A program made the position numbers and the translations under genes. Shown here piece after piece: positions 8,413 to 17,933 of a DNA stretch of 64,000 nucleotides. The DNA lies in contig NZ_CP135922.1 in the NCBI RefSeq assembly GCF_032399705.1, positions 1,550,001 through 1,614,000 on the forward strand. Reading direction: 5' to 3'. Numbering within the stretch: the first letter of the stretch is position 1; every line of letters starts with the position of its first letter. Below the pieces are notes generated by a model. The model searched no databases and was not told the origin of the DNA. It saw only the letters and a program-made list of their open reading frames with translations. The DNA comes from Paenibacillus sp. BIC5C1 (GTDB taxonomy: Bacteria; Bacillota; Bacilli; Paenibacillales; Paenibacillaceae).

Positions 8413-9189
8413 TTACAACTCCTTTTCAATTGTAGGTTCAGGAATGAGAATCTCGACTTGTTGTTCGGCTAGAAAAGTTCGCCAATCTTGGGAAGGCCAT
8501 TGGTCTGTAATTAACATGTCAACGAATGACCAGTCCGCAAAACGATAACCATATCGCTTATCAAACTTGGAATGGTCAGCGAGTACAATGACCTGTTTTG
8601 CAGCCTGCATCATTTTGTGTTTGATCTTTCCTTCTTCTTCAGAGGCACTGAACCCATCCATCGTAATTCCGCCAATGCCGATAAAGGCTTTGTCTACATA
8701 ATAATGGGAAAGAGTTTCAATCACTGAAGTTCCATAGACATAACGTTGCTCCTTATCGACTGTTCCGCCCAGCAAACGAATCTCGACAGCGGTATGATTG
8801 GAGAGAAGATCAGCTGAATAAATGGAATTGGTGATGACGGTACAGGACTTGCCATTTAGATTTTCGGCACAAGTCTGCACAGTAGTGGAAGAATCCAGAA
8901 TAATGTGTTCGCCTTGGCGGACGATCGCGGCCGCTAGTTTGCCAATAGCTCTTTTTTCGTCGGAAATGTGGAGCAAACGATCTTTATAAGATCGGCGCTC
9001 ATCTGGTGGAACGGGGAGAATTGCACCGCCGCGCGTTCGGATAATGGCATCCTGTTCTTCGAGCTTAATCAGATCCCTTCGTGCTGTGTCCCGGGAAACG
9101 TCAAAGAGGGATACAATATCATCAGCCGAAATGCGATTGTGTTTACGCAAATGTTCAATAATCAGCTGCATTCGTTCTTCCTGAAACAA
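8413..9189 (-). CDS. DeoR-family transcriptional regulator
   Basis: 258 residues. N-terminal DeoR helix-turn-helix (ERMQLIIEHLRKHNRISADDIV, then VSRDTARRDLIKLEEQ) and a C-terminal sugar-phosphate sensor domain (ILDSSTTVQTCAENL, VITNSIYSADLL, FIGIGGITMDGFSASEEE). The start is TTG at 9189, eight bases after GGAGG; a nearby ATG is out of frame. DeoR repressors usually sense a phosphorylated sugar and control its catabolism, here probably the coupled HAD phosphatase. Confidence 0.9.
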   Translation of the reverse strand: MFQEERMQLIIEHLRKHNRISADDIVSLFDVSRDTARRDLIKLEEQDAIIRTRGGAILPVPPDERRSYKDRLLHISDEKRAIGKLAAAIVRQGEHIILDSSTTVQTCAENLNGKSCTVITNSIYSADLLSNHTAVEIRLLGGTVDKEQRYVYGTSVIETLSHYYVDKAFIGIGGITMDGFSASEEEGKIKHKMMQAAKQVIVLADHSKFDKRYGYRFADWSFVDMLITDQWPSQDWRTFLAEQQVEILIPEPTIEKEL

Positions 9190-9239
9190 ACATGCCGCCT
9201 CCTTATACGTAGCTGACCGTGTATATAACTGATAGGTTA

Positions 9240-9268
9240 ATTATAAGTACTAATAATGATATTTGCAA
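9240..9268 (-). promoter_or_regulatory. promoter of the deoR-HAD operon
   Basis: Minus strand TTGCAA (9268-9263), exactly 17 bp, TATAAT (9245-9240). Near-consensus sigma-A promoter. The rest of the 308-bp gap to tRNA-Glu holds only the tRNA promoter and AT-rich sequence. Confidence 0.75.
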
Positions 9269-9432
9269 TATTATAAGTGAATGTAAGTGTACTTAAGTTT
9301 TTTGATACTAATTTTACAAATTGCGATGATTACGGTGATAAATTTGTGAAAGACATTTTAGGCGTGTGCATGCTCTTGACCTCATGGAGAAAGAGGGGAG
9401 AGGAGTGCATACAAAAGTTTTTAAAAAAAGTG

Positions 9433-9462
9433 TTGCACATTTAAGTTGGCCTATGATATACT
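9433..9462 (+). promoter_or_regulatory. promoter of the tRNA-Glu/Lys/Leu cluster
   Basis: TTGCAC (9433-9438), 18-bp spacer, TATACT (9457-9462) with an upstream TG (extended -10). Confidence 0.7.
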
Positions 9463-9497
9463 CATTCTTGTCGCCAAGAAAGACAACTTGTTTACAA

Positions 9498-9569
9498 GGC
9501 CCGTTGGTCAAGGGGTTAAGACACCTCCCTTTCACGGAGGTAACAGGGGTTCGAATCCCCTACGGGTCA
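9498..9569 (+). tRNA. tRNA-Glu (TTC)
   Basis: 72-nt cloverleaf; acceptor arms GGCCCGT/ACGGGTC, anticodon loop CTTTCAC gives TTC. No encoded CCA. Confidence 0.97.
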
Positions 9570-9676
9570 TTATCTTCACCACCTCAGGGATGTACAATCC
9601 TGATGAGGAATCCTCAAAAAGTCATAGCTCCTAAGCAAAAGAGTTACGCATGGCACATCCGGTGAAGTTACAGCAA

Positions 9677-9752
9677 GAGCCATTAGCTCAGTTGGTAGAG
9701 CACCTGACTTTTAATCAGGGTGTCGAAGGTTCGAGCCCTTCATGGCTCACCA
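9677..9752 (+). tRNA. tRNA-Lys (TTT)
   Basis: 76-nt cloverleaf including an encoded CCA; acceptor arms GAGCCAT/ATGGCTC, anticodon loop CTTTTAA gives TTT. Confidence 0.97.
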
Positions 9753-9769
9753 TTTTTATAATTGAATAT

Positions 9770-9852
9770 GCGGTCGTGGTGGAATGGCAGACACGCTATC
9801 TTGAGGGGGTAGTGGGTGTATACCCGTGGAGGTTCGAGTCCTCTCGACCGCA
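9770..9852 (+). tRNA. tRNA-Leu (GAG), copy 1
   Basis: 83-nt class II tRNA with a long variable arm; acceptor arms GCGGTCG/CGACCGC, anticodon loop TTGAGGG gives GAG. An identical copy lies at 22779-22861. Confidence 0.96.
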
Positions 9853-9871
9853 TCACAGCAACAAACGTATA

Positions 9872-9912
9872 AGATAGACTCTCATGATTATTCATGGGAG
9901 TCTATCTTTGTG
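9872..9912 (+). terminator. terminator of the Glu-Lys-Leu tRNA cluster
   Basis: Sixteen-base arms (9872-9887 and 9892-9907) around a TTAT loop, then TTTG. Confidence 0.8.
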
Positions 9913-10024
9913 TTATGAGAAAATACCAGAACGTATTCCTGGGATTAAAAGGCTGAGGATTCAGGAAGGTTGTGGTATAATTTAGGTACATGTATTGATT
10001 ATTACGGTTGGAAGGCGGTTCTGT

Positions 10025-10441
10025 ATGCAGTCGATCTATGAGCGAATTGAACACCTGATTGCCGAACGAGGAATGACCAAGAAGGCTTTCTGCCAACAGC
10101 TGAAGATCAGCACGGGCAATCTGGGTGACTGGAAACGCGGTAAATCTATTCCGAGTACGAATAAACTAATTGAGATTGCTTCGTTTTTTGATGTGAGCCT
10201 TGACTGGCTCATGATTGGACGTCCATCCAAGGAGGCGATGGTACGGGAAAAACGGGAGGATTATTTTTTTGACGTGTTGCGGCAATTGAATTGCCAAGAA
10301 GGCGAATTATCGACTGTGGAACAGTCTTTTATCAGTGAATATATTGAATTTACCCGTTATCGCAAATCCAAGGAAAGCAGAGATTTAGGTGATTTTCGTT
10401 ACAAGGGAGAAGATAAGCCCAAAGGAGACGAGCTGTTGTAG
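10025..10441 (+). CDS. XRE-family helix-turn-helix protein
   Basis: 138 residues from the ATG at 10025, which follows GGAAGGCGG. Residues 1-65 are a Cro/CI-type helix-turn-helix (ERIEHLIAERGMTKKAFCQQ, LKISTGNLGDWKRGKSIPST, FFDVSLDWLMIG). The C-terminal half is charged and holds no recognised domain. Probably a DNA-binding regulator of unknown targets. It is a single gene with its own terminator, between the tRNA cluster and the converging urease operon. Confidence 0.85.
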   Translation: MQSIYERIEHLIAERGMTKKAFCQQLKISTGNLGDWKRGKSIPSTNKLIEIASFFDVSLDWLMIGRPSKEAMVREKREDYFFDVLRQLNCQEGELSTVEQSFISEYIEFTRYRKSKESRDLGDFRYKGEDKPKGDELL

Positions 10442-10485
10442 TGCAAGTTAGTGAAAGCTGCAACTTGACCGAATTACCTGGGTAT

Positions 10486-10542
10486 ATAAAAAACCTCTGA
10501 ACACATCCGAAACCCGTCGGAGAGTTGTTCAGAGGTTTTTTT
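10486..10542. terminator. bidirectional terminator between the XRE gene and ureD
   Basis: AAAAACCTCTGAACA pairs with the complementary arm ending in a T run at 10535-10542; the opposite strand also ends in T. Confidence 0.8.
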
Positions 10543-10577
10543 GAACTTGTTGCATTAGTCTGTTAGACGTATAGCTT

Positions 10578-11483
10578 TCACTTACGGAATATGAGGTTAG
10601 GTTTACCCAAAAGATCGGATCGAAGGGCGTTCCAGATCTCAAGGCATTGCTCCTGAAGTTCCCAGGCAGCCATTCCGAGCAAACGAACACCGATCCCGCC
10701 TGAAGTGAGCAAGCTGGCCCCGGCAAGCATACGACCATCTGGGGGAAGAATTGACCGTACGGACTCCAATTGTGCTGCGCCCAATCGAGGGGCAATCATC
10801 CATAAAGCCGCAGTATGGGTGTAGTCTAACATTGCTGCGGATGATTTTGGATCGTCCGCTTCTGGTTCGAACCCGAAGCGATCCCATACGGCCAACTGCT
10901 TCCCTTGCCAGATTTCTGTCAGACTGCGATATCGCTTGAACTGAAAGGCCTCTCCCCGATGAATCCGTCCAGCGGACCAGATATCAGCATACGCAAGTAT
11001 TGCTTGTTCACCCAACTCGAAGGTCGTGGTGAGTGAGGATGAGCTACCTTTAAACGGAATAACGCATTCAGGGAAGTACTCCAGCACCGCTCCTTGCTCC
11101 AGCCGAAAATGGTGGTTCACAGATGACGGAACAGTGGGTGTGGGATGAAGCCTCGTGGCTGATGTGCTGCTTAACATTAAGTGAGTGTTCTGCCCCAATT
11201 GCCATTCGGATCGATATTGATCACCGTTCAGCACGCCTGGAGAGACGTCTGAAGTGTATACACATAATTCATCTCCGCCACCCGGGGGTCGAAAGGATCG
11301 GCTGAACCGGAGAGGGGCGCTGTAATATCGATCGGTCATGACGGTGCGCCCGCCTTGGAGGGCGAACGTGGCCCGAAGCTCGCTGCGGCGTATCACGGCA
11401 TCTCCAGTACTGCGGTTCAGTCCATATTCAACTCCGTGTACAGAGGGAGGTGAACTAGTGGCTGTGAGTCGTTCCGTGCTCAT
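10578..11483 (-). CDS. ureD: urease accessory protein UreD
   Basis: 301 residues from the ATG at 11483 ([11 protein letters not shown]). UreD features include [21 protein letters not shown] near the start, [11 protein letters not shown], a [15 protein letters not shown] segment and a [16 protein letters not shown] block. UreD is the scaffold that binds apo-urease and recruits UreF and UreG for nickel insertion. The first 29 bases overlap the end of ureG, so the two are translationally coupled. It is the last gene of the ureABCFGD operon. Start chosen because the UreD family begins here; upstream codons belong to ureG in another frame. Confidence 0.9.
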   Translation of the reverse strand: MSTERLTATSSPPSVHGVEYGLNRSTGDAVIRRSELRATFALQGGRTVMTDRYYSAPLRFSRSFRPPGGGDELCVYTSDVSPGVLNGDQYRSEWQLGQNTHLMLSSTSATRLHPTPTVPSSVNHHFRLEQGAVLEYFPECVIPFKGSSSSLTTTFELGEQAILAYADIWSAGRIHRGEAFQFKRYRSLTEIWQGKQLAVWDRFGFEPEADDPKSSAAMLDYTHTAALWMIAPRLGAAQLESVRSILPPDGRMLAGASLLTSGGIGVRLLGMAAWELQEQCLEIWNALRSDLLGKPNLIFRK

Positions 11484-12177
11484 GGGTGTGTGTATGCAGA
11501 TGCGCAGCGGAAGCATCGTCATCCATATATTGATGTTCAAGCCAATGGACGATTTCGGATACCCCTTCACCGCTCATCAGGTTCGACATCACATAAGGTC
11601 GTCCCTCACGTACCCGTTCGGTATCATCCTTCATTACTTGCAGACTTGCGCCAACATAAGGGGCGAGGTCGGTCTTATTAATCAGCAGTAGGTCAGAACG
11701 TGTAATACCCGGACCGCCTTTGCGAGGTAGCTTTTCCCCTTGAGCCACATCAATAATGTAAATGAATACGTCCGCCAGTTCCGGACTGAAAGCGGCAGAG
11801 AGGTTGTCGCCGCCGCTTTCGATAAAGATCAGCTGCAGGTCCGGGAAGCGTTCAATCAACTCATCAACGGCTTCGAAATTCATTGAGGCATCCTCACGAA
11901 TAGCGGTATGCGGGCATCCCCCTGTTTCTACACCAATAATACGTTCTGGTGCGAGTGCATTCTGACGCAGTAAAATCTCGGCATCTTCCTTTGTGTATAT
12001 ATCATTAGTAATAACGGCCAGGCTGTAGCGTGTACGAAGTGCCTTGGACAGCTTCTCCACTAGGGCTGTTTTTCCTGAACCTACTGGCCCACCGATTCCG
12101 ATTCGCATCGGGCGACTCCGATCAAATACTTTACGTTCCCATTCCGTATGATGCGTATGATTAGCTCCTCCACACAT
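11455..12177 (-). CDS. ureG: urease accessory GTPase UreG
   Basis: 240 residues, longer than the usual ~205. The Walker A motif GPVGSGKT is at 30-37, the nickel-binding CPH motif at 88-90, ESGGDNL and the NKTD guanine motif follow. The last ~18 residues are His-rich ([15 protein letters not shown]) and the N-terminus also has HTHH. UreG is the GTPase that delivers nickel to urease. No ureE is present in this cluster, and the His-rich tail may store or pass nickel in its place. GGAGG ribosome site before the ATG. Confidence 0.96.
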   Translation of the reverse strand: MCGGANHTHHTEWERKVFDRSRPMRIGIGGPVGSGKTALVEKLSKALRTRYSLAVITNDIYTKEDAEILLRQNALAPERIIGVETGGCPHTAIREDASMNFEAVDELIERFPDLQLIFIESGGDNLSAAFSPELADVFIYIIDVAQGEKLPRKGGPGITRSDLLLINKTDLAPYVGASLQVMKDDTERVREGRPYVMSNLMSGEGVSEIVHWLEHQYMDDDASAAHLHTHTHEHGTTHSH

Positions 12178-12213
12178 AACAAATTCCTCCTTGGTTTTGA
12201 ATTAATGTAATAG

Positions 12214-12909
12214 TTAGGACATGAACAGACGAGCTGGCAGGCTCTCGTGCCGCATAGCGTAGATTTCCTGGGCAATACCGAAGCTGTGCATATCTTCCGG
12301 GTCTTCGTCCCGAATTTGAGACCATTCAGAATCGATATCATTCAAAAGTTTTTGAATAAGCATCTGTGCTTCGGTTTGCCCGATGGGCAGAAGACGCAGA
12401 GCGCTATTAACATAAGCATTAACTGAGGTATACAAATGTCCAGTGATGGCTTCATCCAGACCAATTTCCAGCTGATAATTGATGTAGCCGTGAATCGTTG
12501 TAATGCCGCAAAAGGCTCCGTGTTCCTGTACGGCTTCGTCGATTAGGGAAAAGTCCATCCACGGGTAAAGTGATCTCGCAAGCTTAAGTAATCGCTTCCC
12601 CATCTTGTGCCCGCTTTCCCGCAGTTCCCTGGGGGTTCGCTGCGCGTGTACACGTTTGTCGTAAAGGGCTAGAAGGGAGGCATCCTGTTGTTTAATGGCC
12701 TGGTAGACGCCTTTGATGGCAAGACCATCGAGCCGTACGAGGCTGGAATGGAGCTGGCCGCGAATGAACTGTTCCAGCTGGGCAGTAGTCCGTATTCTAC
12801 CGTCATGAGTGTATGCCTCCAGACCGAACGAGTGGGAGAACCCGCCGATGGGCAGGGCCGAATCCAGCAGTTGAACATAACGGAGCAACTTCGTGCCGCT
12901 GTGCATCAT
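12214..12909 (-). CDS. ureF: urease accessory protein UreF
   Basis: 231 residues. UreF motifs are LLDSALPIGGFSHSFGLEAY near the start, VHAQRTPRELRESGHKMGKR in the middle and the conserved C-terminal tail MRHESLPARLFMS. UreF bridges UreD and UreG and activates the UreG GTPase during nickel loading. It follows ureC by 18 bases in the operon with a GGGGG site before two ATG codons. A diverged paralogue lies at 21657-22358. Confidence 0.95.
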   Translation of the reverse strand: MMHSGTKLLRYVQLLDSALPIGGFSHSFGLEAYTHDGRIRTTAQLEQFIRGQLHSSLVRLDGLAIKGVYQAIKQQDASLLALYDKRVHAQRTPRELRESGHKMGKRLLKLARSLYPWMDFSLIDEAVQEHGAFCGITTIHGYINYQLEIGLDEAITGHLYTSVNAYVNSALRLLPIGQTEAQMLIQKLLNDIDSEWSQIRDEDPEDMHSFGIAQEIYAMRHESLPARLFMS

Positions 12910-12927
12910 TATGCGTGGCCCCCTTTG

Positions 12928-14646
12928 TCAAAACATGAAATAGCGTTGTGCCATCGGTAATTCGTCCGCGGGCTCACAGGTGAGAAGTTCACCATCGGCC
13001 CGTACCTCGTAGGTTTCGGGATCGACTTCAATGATGGGTGTAACGTCGTTATGAATCATGTCCTTTTTGCTCACCGAACGGCAGCCTTTGACAGGTTCCA
13101 CGCGCTTGTTCAAACCTAGTGCATCCTTGATTCCTGCATCTGCTGCGGCTTGGGAGACAAAGGTGATCGACCCTTTGGTGAGTGCGCCGCCGTAAGCGCC
13201 GAACATCGGTCTGCCGAATACGGGCTGCGGCGTAGGGATCGATGCGTTGGGGTCACCCATCTGAGCGAAGGTGATCATACCGCCCTTGATGACCATCTCA
13301 GGCTTTACCCCGAAATAGGCCGGATTCCAGACGATCAGGTCTGCGAGCTTGCCAACCTCCACGGAACCAACGAGATGGCCTATGCCGTGAGCGATAGCTG
13401 GATTGATCGTATATTTGGCGACATACCTTTTGATCCGATCGTTATCGGAGGGTGAGCCTGAGGTCAGTTCAAGCTTGCCTCGCTGCTTTTTCATCTTGTC
13501 AGCGGTCTGCCAGGTGCGAATAATGACTTCGCCAACCCGGCCCATCGCCTGTGAATCGGAACTGATGATGCTGAATACACCAAGATCATGCAAAATGTCT
13601 TCGGCCGCGATCGTTTCGGGGCGAATCCGCGAATCAGCAAAGGCAACGTCTTCGGGGATCGAAGGGTCCAGATGGTGACAAACCATCAGCATATCGAGAT
13701 GTTCTTCTACGGTATTGCGTGTGTAAGGACGTGTTGGGTTGGTTGAAGAGGGGATGACGTAAGACTCTCCGGCAGCACGGATAATATCTGGCGCGTGTCC
13801 GCCGCCAGCACCTTCCGTATGATAGGTGTGGATTGTGCGTCCGTTAATGGCCGCCAGTGTATTTTCGAGAAATCCGGTCTCGTTCAGCGTATCGGTATGA
13901 ATGGCTACCTGGACATCATGTTCTCCGGCTGCGGTCAGACAGGCATCGATAGCACTTGGTGTTGTGCCCCAATCTTCGTGCAGTTTCAGTCCAATGACCC
14001 CGGCTTCAATCTGTTCAATTAATGGAGCGGTGCTGGAACTATTGCCTTTGCCGAGATAACCGATATTCATGGGGAATGCCTCTGCGGACTCTAACATACG
14101 GTGGATATGCCAGGCTCCGGGTGTACAGGTGGTGGCTTTGGTGCCGGTTGCAGGTCCTGTACCACCACCGATCATGGTTGTTACACCTGAAGATAATGCC
14201 GTTTGAATCTGTTGTGGACAAATAAAATGAATATGGGTATCAATGCCTCCTGCGGTCACAATCATGCCTTCCCCGGCAATGATTTCGGTCGATGCGCCAA
14301 TAACCAGCGCGGGATCGACTCCGTCCATCGTATCCGGGTTACCGGATTTTCCGATTGCGCAGATGTGGCCGTCGCGAATACCGATATCTGCTTTTACAAT
14401 CCCCCAATGATCAATGATGACGGCGTTGGTAATGACGGTATCGGGTGTCCCATCACTGCGAAGGGCTGATGTGGACTGACCCATCCCGTCACGAATAACC
14501 TTGCCGCCGCCGAATTTGCTTTCATCTCCGTAAACTGCATAATCATGCTCAATCTCTGCCCATAGTTCCGTATCCGCCAGTCTGACAGCATCCCCGGTTG
14601 TAGGTCCGAACATGGACGCGTATTGTTCGCGGCTCATTCGTTTCAT
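12928..14646 (-). CDS. ureC: urease subunit alpha
   Basis: 572 residues, full length. All catalytic residues are present: His138 and His140 (THIHF), carbamylated Lys221 with His223 ([11 protein letters not shown]), His250, His276, the flap Cys323-His324 (MVCHHLD) and Asp364 (SSDSQAMGR). This is the nickel-bearing subunit that hydrolyses urea to ammonia and carbamate in the cytoplasm. Its first four bases overlap the ureB stop (ATGA), so the two are coupled. Confidence 0.98.
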   Translation of the reverse strand: MKRMSREQYASMFGPTTGDAVRLADTELWAEIEHDYAVYGDESKFGGGKVIRDGMGQSTSALRSDGTPDTVITNAVIIDHWGIVKADIGIRDGHICAIGKSGNPDTMDGVDPALVIGASTEIIAGEGMIVTAGGIDTHIHFICPQQIQTALSSGVTTMIGGGTGPATGTKATTCTPGAWHIHRMLESAEAFPMNIGYLGKGNSSSTAPLIEQIEAGVIGLKLHEDWGTTPSAIDACLTAAGEHDVQVAIHTDTLNETGFLENTLAAINGRTIHTYHTEGAGGGHAPDIIRAAGESYVIPSSTNPTRPYTRNTVEEHLDMLMVCHHLDPSIPEDVAFADSRIRPETIAAEDILHDLGVFSIISSDSQAMGRVGEVIIRTWQTADKMKKQRGKLELTSGSPSDNDRIKRYVAKYTINPAIAHGIGHLVGSVEVGKLADLIVWNPAYFGVKPEMVIKGGMITFAQMGDPNASIPTPQPVFGRPMFGAYGGALTKGSITFVSQAAADAGIKDALGLNKRVEPVKGCRSVSKKDMIHNDVTPIIEVDPETYEVRADGELLTCEPADELPMAQRYFMF

Positions 14647-15032
14647 AGAGGTTCCCCTCCGTTCTGCACAGGGGGTGCGAATGTCTTCAGAAATGTTTCC
14701 AGTTTCTGTGGATCAGGTGGCTGATCGGCTGATCCTTCGGTTAGTCCGTTAAATCCATAAATCTGACGTTTGCCGCCAAATGTGGTGAGTTCGACCGGTT
14801 TTTCCTCACCGGGTTCAAAACGAACAGCGGTGCCTGCCGGAATATGCAGGCGATGTCCGAAAGCGGAAGCGCGATCAAAGTCCAGCGCAGCATTGACTTC
14901 ATAGAAATGAACGTGAGAACCAACCTGAACCGGACGGTCGCCGCGGTTCAGTACAATCAGACGCACGGTTAAGCGATCGGGATGACAGATGATCTCATCA
15001 TCCTGTTTTAAGCGATATTCACCTGGGATCAT
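14643..15032 (-). CDS. ureB: urease subunit beta
   Basis: 129 residues with the UreB core ([47 protein letters not shown] and [18 protein letters not shown]). It starts 18 bases after ureA and overlaps ureC by four bases. The extra ~25 C-terminal residues are typical of some Firmicutes. Confidence 0.97.
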   Translation of the reverse strand: MIPGEYRLKQDDEIICHPDRLTVRLIVLNRGDRPVQVGSHVHFYEVNAALDFDRASAFGHRLHIPAGTAVRFEPGEEKPVELTTFGGKRQIYGFNGLTEGSADQPPDPQKLETFLKTFAPPVQNGGEPL

Positions 15033-15050
15033 GGAGTTCTCCTGCCTTTC

Positions 15051-15353
15051 TCAGCGTATAGGTTCATGGACAGTGACCAGTTTTGTTCCGTCAGGAAAAG
15101 TGGCTTCCACCTGTACCTCAGGAATCATATCGGGTACACCTTCCATGCAGTCTTCGCGTGTCAGGATCGTGCCGCCGTATCTCATCAACTCTGCAACACT
15201 CATGCCATCGCGTGCACGTTCCATGAGCTCGGAGGTCAACAATGCGATAGCTTCGGGAACATTCAGTTTCAGTCCGCGTCCTCTGCGTTCGCGGGCGAGG
15301 TTAGCAGCCACGGTAATCAGGAGTTTTTCTTTTTCCTGCTCAGTCCAGTGCAA
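15051..15353 (-). CDS. ureA: urease subunit gamma
   Basis: 100 residues, full length, with the UreA signature ([17 protein letters not shown] start, [40 protein letters not shown]). It is the first gene of ureABCFGD. The GlnR/TnrA-type box at 15406-15422 lies about 55 bases upstream, a good place for activation under nitrogen limitation. Confidence 0.97.
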   Translation of the reverse strand: MHWTEQEKEKLLITVAANLARERRGRGLKLNVPEAIALLTSELMERARDGMSVAELMRYGGTILTREDCMEGVPDMIPEVQVEATFPDGTKLVTVHEPIR

Positions 15354-15405
15354 GGTAATCCGACCTTTCCCTTAGATAGTCTATGTCGTCATGGATCATG
15401 TTATA

Positions 15406-15422
15406 TGTTAAATATACTCACA
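15406..15422 (-). promoter_or_regulatory. GlnR/TnrA-type box upstream of ureA
   Basis: TGTTAAATATACTCACA is a perfect match to TGTNA-N7-TNACA. The box is nearly symmetrical, so it reads on both strands. It is 53 bp upstream of the ureA start codon. Confidence 0.7.
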
Positions 15423-15499
15423 CAGGGTGGACCCTTTGTCAATATGGTTCCAATTATATTAGCAGCATGCATGAAACGAGTATGCATAAAATAAAATTG

Positions 15500-15516
15500 T
15501 GTAAGCATTATTGACA
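15500..15516 (+). promoter_or_regulatory. GlnR/TnrA-type box upstream of urtA
   Basis: TGTAAGCATTATTGACA is a perfect match to TGTNA-N7-TNACA. It includes the TTGACA -35 of the urtA promoter, a placement that suggests repression by GlnR in nitrogen excess. Confidence 0.7.
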
Positions 15517-15539
15517 CGGTGAGTGTAAGACTCCATAAT
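15511..15539 (+). promoter_or_regulatory. promoter of urtABCDE
   Basis: TTGACA (15511-15516), 17-bp spacer, CATAAT (15534-15539). The consensus -35 lies inside the GlnR/TnrA-type box. Confidence 0.75.
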
Positions 15540-15613
15540 TTGGATCAACGAACATTTCGGACATATATGACCTTAATGTTCGTCAATAGACTAAAAAAAG
15601 GGAGTGTAGGCTA

Positions 15614-16864
15614 TTGAAGAAGAGGTCGGTCAAGTTATGGAGTGTTTTGCTCGGTGCAGTCATTGCGTTGACAGGATGTGTGGAGGGTGGAACGTCACCT
15701 GAGGCATCGGGTTCCGGTGGGGCGGGAGAGCCAGCTTCATCCGGAGATACGATTAAAGTAGGTGTTCTTCACTCCCTGAGTGGAACGATGGCAATCAGTG
15801 AAGTGTCGGTTAAGGATGCGGAGATGCTTGCCATTGAAGAGATCAATGCAGCGGGCGGAGTTCTGGGTAAACAGATCGAGCCTGTGGTCGAGGATGGCGC
15901 TTCCGATTGGCCTACATTTGCAGAGAAAGCTGGGAAGCTGCTGCAGCAGGATAAAGTAGCCGCTGTGTTTGGCGGATGGACCTCTGCGAGCAGGAAGGCG
16001 ATGCTTCCGGTGTTTGAGCAGAACAAAGGTCTGTTGTTCTACCCGGTGCAATATGAGGGATTGGAATCATCACCCAACATTTTTTATACAGGAGCGACAA
16101 CGAATCAGCAGATCGTTCCATCCGTAACCTGGTTGCTCGAGAACAGGGGCAAGAAGTTTTACCTGCTGGGTTCGGATTATGTTTTCCCGAAAACCGCCAA
16201 TCAGGTTATTAAAGCTCAGCTTGCAGCTGAGGGCGGTGAAGTGGTGGGGGAGGAATATACACCGCTGGGACATACGGATTACAGTACAATTATCAGCAAA
16301 ATCAAGGCTGCCAAGCCGGATATTGTATACAACACGCTGAACGGAGACAGCAATGTCGCCTTTTTCAAACAATTAAAGGATGCCGGGATCTCTTCGGAAC
16401 AGTTGACAACTCTGTCAGTGAGTGTGGCGGAGGAAGAAATTCGGGGGATTGGTGCTGATGTATTGAAAGGGCATTTGGCCTCCTGGAACTATTATCAGAC
16501 AACAGAAACACCTGAAAATAAAACATTTGTAGAGAAATATAAAGAAAAATACGGAGCTGACCGGGTGACGGCCGATCCGATTGAAGCGGGATATGTGGCC
16601 GTTTATCTGTGGAAAGCAGCCGTGGAAAAAGCCGGATCAACCGATGTTGAAAAGGTGAAGGAGGCCGCCAAAGGTCTGGAATTCGATGCACCGGAAGGAA
16701 AAGTGACGGTGGACGGAGAGAACCAGCATATCTACAAAACGGTGCGGATTGGCGAAGTGCAGGAAGATGGACAGTTCAAGGAATTGTGGAACTCCGGCGC
16801 ACCCGTCAAACCTGATCCATATCTGAAAACGTACGAGTGGGGCGCTTCCCTCAGTGCCAAATAG
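15614..16864 (+). CDS. urtA: urea ABC transporter substrate-binding lipoprotein UrtA
   Basis: 416 residues. It opens with a lipoprotein signal peptide with lipobox LTGC (Cys22) and a Gly/Ser-rich linker. The mature part is a periplasmic-binding-protein type I fold of the UrtA kind ([62 protein letters not shown]). It captures urea outside the membrane. The start is TTG after GGGAGTG. It is first in urtABCDE, next to the urease operon on the other strand. Confidence 0.96.
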   Translation: MKKRSVKLWSVLLGAVIALTGCVEGGTSPEASGSGGAGEPASSGDTIKVGVLHSLSGTMAISEVSVKDAEMLAIEEINAAGGVLGKQIEPVVEDGASDWPTFAEKAGKLLQQDKVAAVFGGWTSASRKAMLPVFEQNKGLLFYPVQYEGLESSPNIFYTGATTNQQIVPSVTWLLENRGKKFYLLGSDYVFPKTANQVIKAQLAAEGGEVVGEEYTPLGHTDYSTIISKIKAAKPDIVYNTLNGDSNVAFFKQLKDAGISSEQLTTLSVSVAEEEIRGIGADVLKGHLASWNYYQTTETPENKTFVEKYKEKYGADRVTADPIEAGYVAVYLWKAAVEKAGSTDVEKVKEAAKGLEFDAPEGKVTVDGENQHIYKTVRIGEVQEDGQFKELWNSGAPVKPDPYLKTYEWGASLSAK

Positions 16865-16900
16865 CGCAGGCTTTTCACGCCAAAATTGCTGAATAACAGA

Positions 16901-16924
16901 TGAGGGTGAGACAACACACCCTCA
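16901..16924 (+). other. intercistronic hairpin between urtA and urtB
   Basis: TGAGGGTG (16901-16908) pairs with CACCCTCA (16917-16924) in the 145-bp urtA-urtB gap. There is no T run, so it looks like an mRNA-stabilising or processing hairpin that favours the binding protein over the permeases. Confidence 0.5.
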
Positions 16925-17009
16925 TACAACATTACGGTAAAGCGTTGATGTGAAACGTTAATGATGTCTTCTATAAAATTAGATGTTCACAGCATGGGAG
17001 GGAAAAGTG

Positions 17010-17915
17010 ATGGATATGTTTGTCCTGCAAATGTTCAATGGGTTAAGCATCAGTTCCATCCTGTTGCTGATTGCATTGGGACTCGCGGTTACATTTGGGT
17101 TGATGAATGTCATTAACATGGCGCATGGTGAATTGATCATGATCGGCGCTTACGCTACGTATGTGACGCAAAATCTGTTCATTTCGTATGCTCCGCAAGC
17201 GTGGTTCGATGTCTACTTTATTGTGGCTCTGCCTATCGCCTTTGGTGTGGCGGCTCTTATAGGCTGGTTGCTGGAAGTGGTGCTGATCAGGCATCTGTAT
17301 GGGAGGCCGCTCGACAGTCTGCTTGCTACATGGGGTGTGGGCATGATGCTGCAACAATTGGCCCGAACGATATTTGGGGCGCCAAATGTAGGGGTATCCA
17401 GTCCTGCTTGGCTCAACGGAGGTTTGACCGTCGCGGACGGTATTGTGTTTCCGTATAAACGTCTTTTCATTATCGCGCTGGTTGTGATTGTGTTGCTCTG
17501 CATGTATCTATACATCTATCGGACTTCTTCCGGGAGACGGATGAGGGCCGTGATGCAGAATCGAAGCATGGCGGGCTGTCTTGGGATTTCCACCAGGCGA
17601 GTGGATGGCATGACCTTTGCGATTGGTTCAGGCATTGCCGGCATCGCTGGATGTGCGTTGACACTTATCGGCCCGATTGGTCCTTCGCTGGGCACGTATT
17701 ATATCGTGGATGCATTCATGGTGGTTGTACTGGGCGGTGTGGGGAAACTGGTGGGAACTGTGTGTGGTGCACTCGGCATTGGCATGTTCAACACGTTATT
17801 TGAAACGTATACCTCAGCCTCCATCGGTAAGGTGCTGGTGTTTGTCTGTATTGTAGCTTTCCTGCAATGGAAGCCACGTGGGCTCGTTGCCATACGGACC
17901 CGGAGTCTCGATTAA
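17010..17915 (+). CDS. urtB: urea ABC transporter permease UrtB
   Basis: 301 residues from the ATG at 17010, with GGGAGG seven bases upstream. It is a LivH-type permease with about eight hydrophobic segments ([52 protein letters not shown]). It forms half of the urea channel with UrtC. The upstream GTG/ATG codons are less well placed. Confidence 0.95.
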   Translation: MDMFVLQMFNGLSISSILLLIALGLAVTFGLMNVINMAHGELIMIGAYATYVTQNLFISYAPQAWFDVYFIVALPIAFGVAALIGWLLEVVLIRHLYGRPLDSLLATWGVGMMLQQLARTIFGAPNVGVSSPAWLNGGLTVADGIVFPYKRLFIIALVVIVLLCMYLYIYRTSSGRRMRAVMQNRSMAGCLGISTRRVDGMTFAIGSGIAGIAGCALTLIGPIGPSLGTYYIVDAFMVVVLGGVGKLVGTVCGALGIGMFNTLFETYTSASIGKVLVFVCIVAFLQWKPRGLVAIRTRSLD

Positions 17916-17933
17916 TGCGAAGAAGGGGGTTAT

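Noticed and set aside
9366-9665. A frame running through tRNA-Glu and its promoter
   Set aside because: It is an open frame across an RNA gene and not coding.
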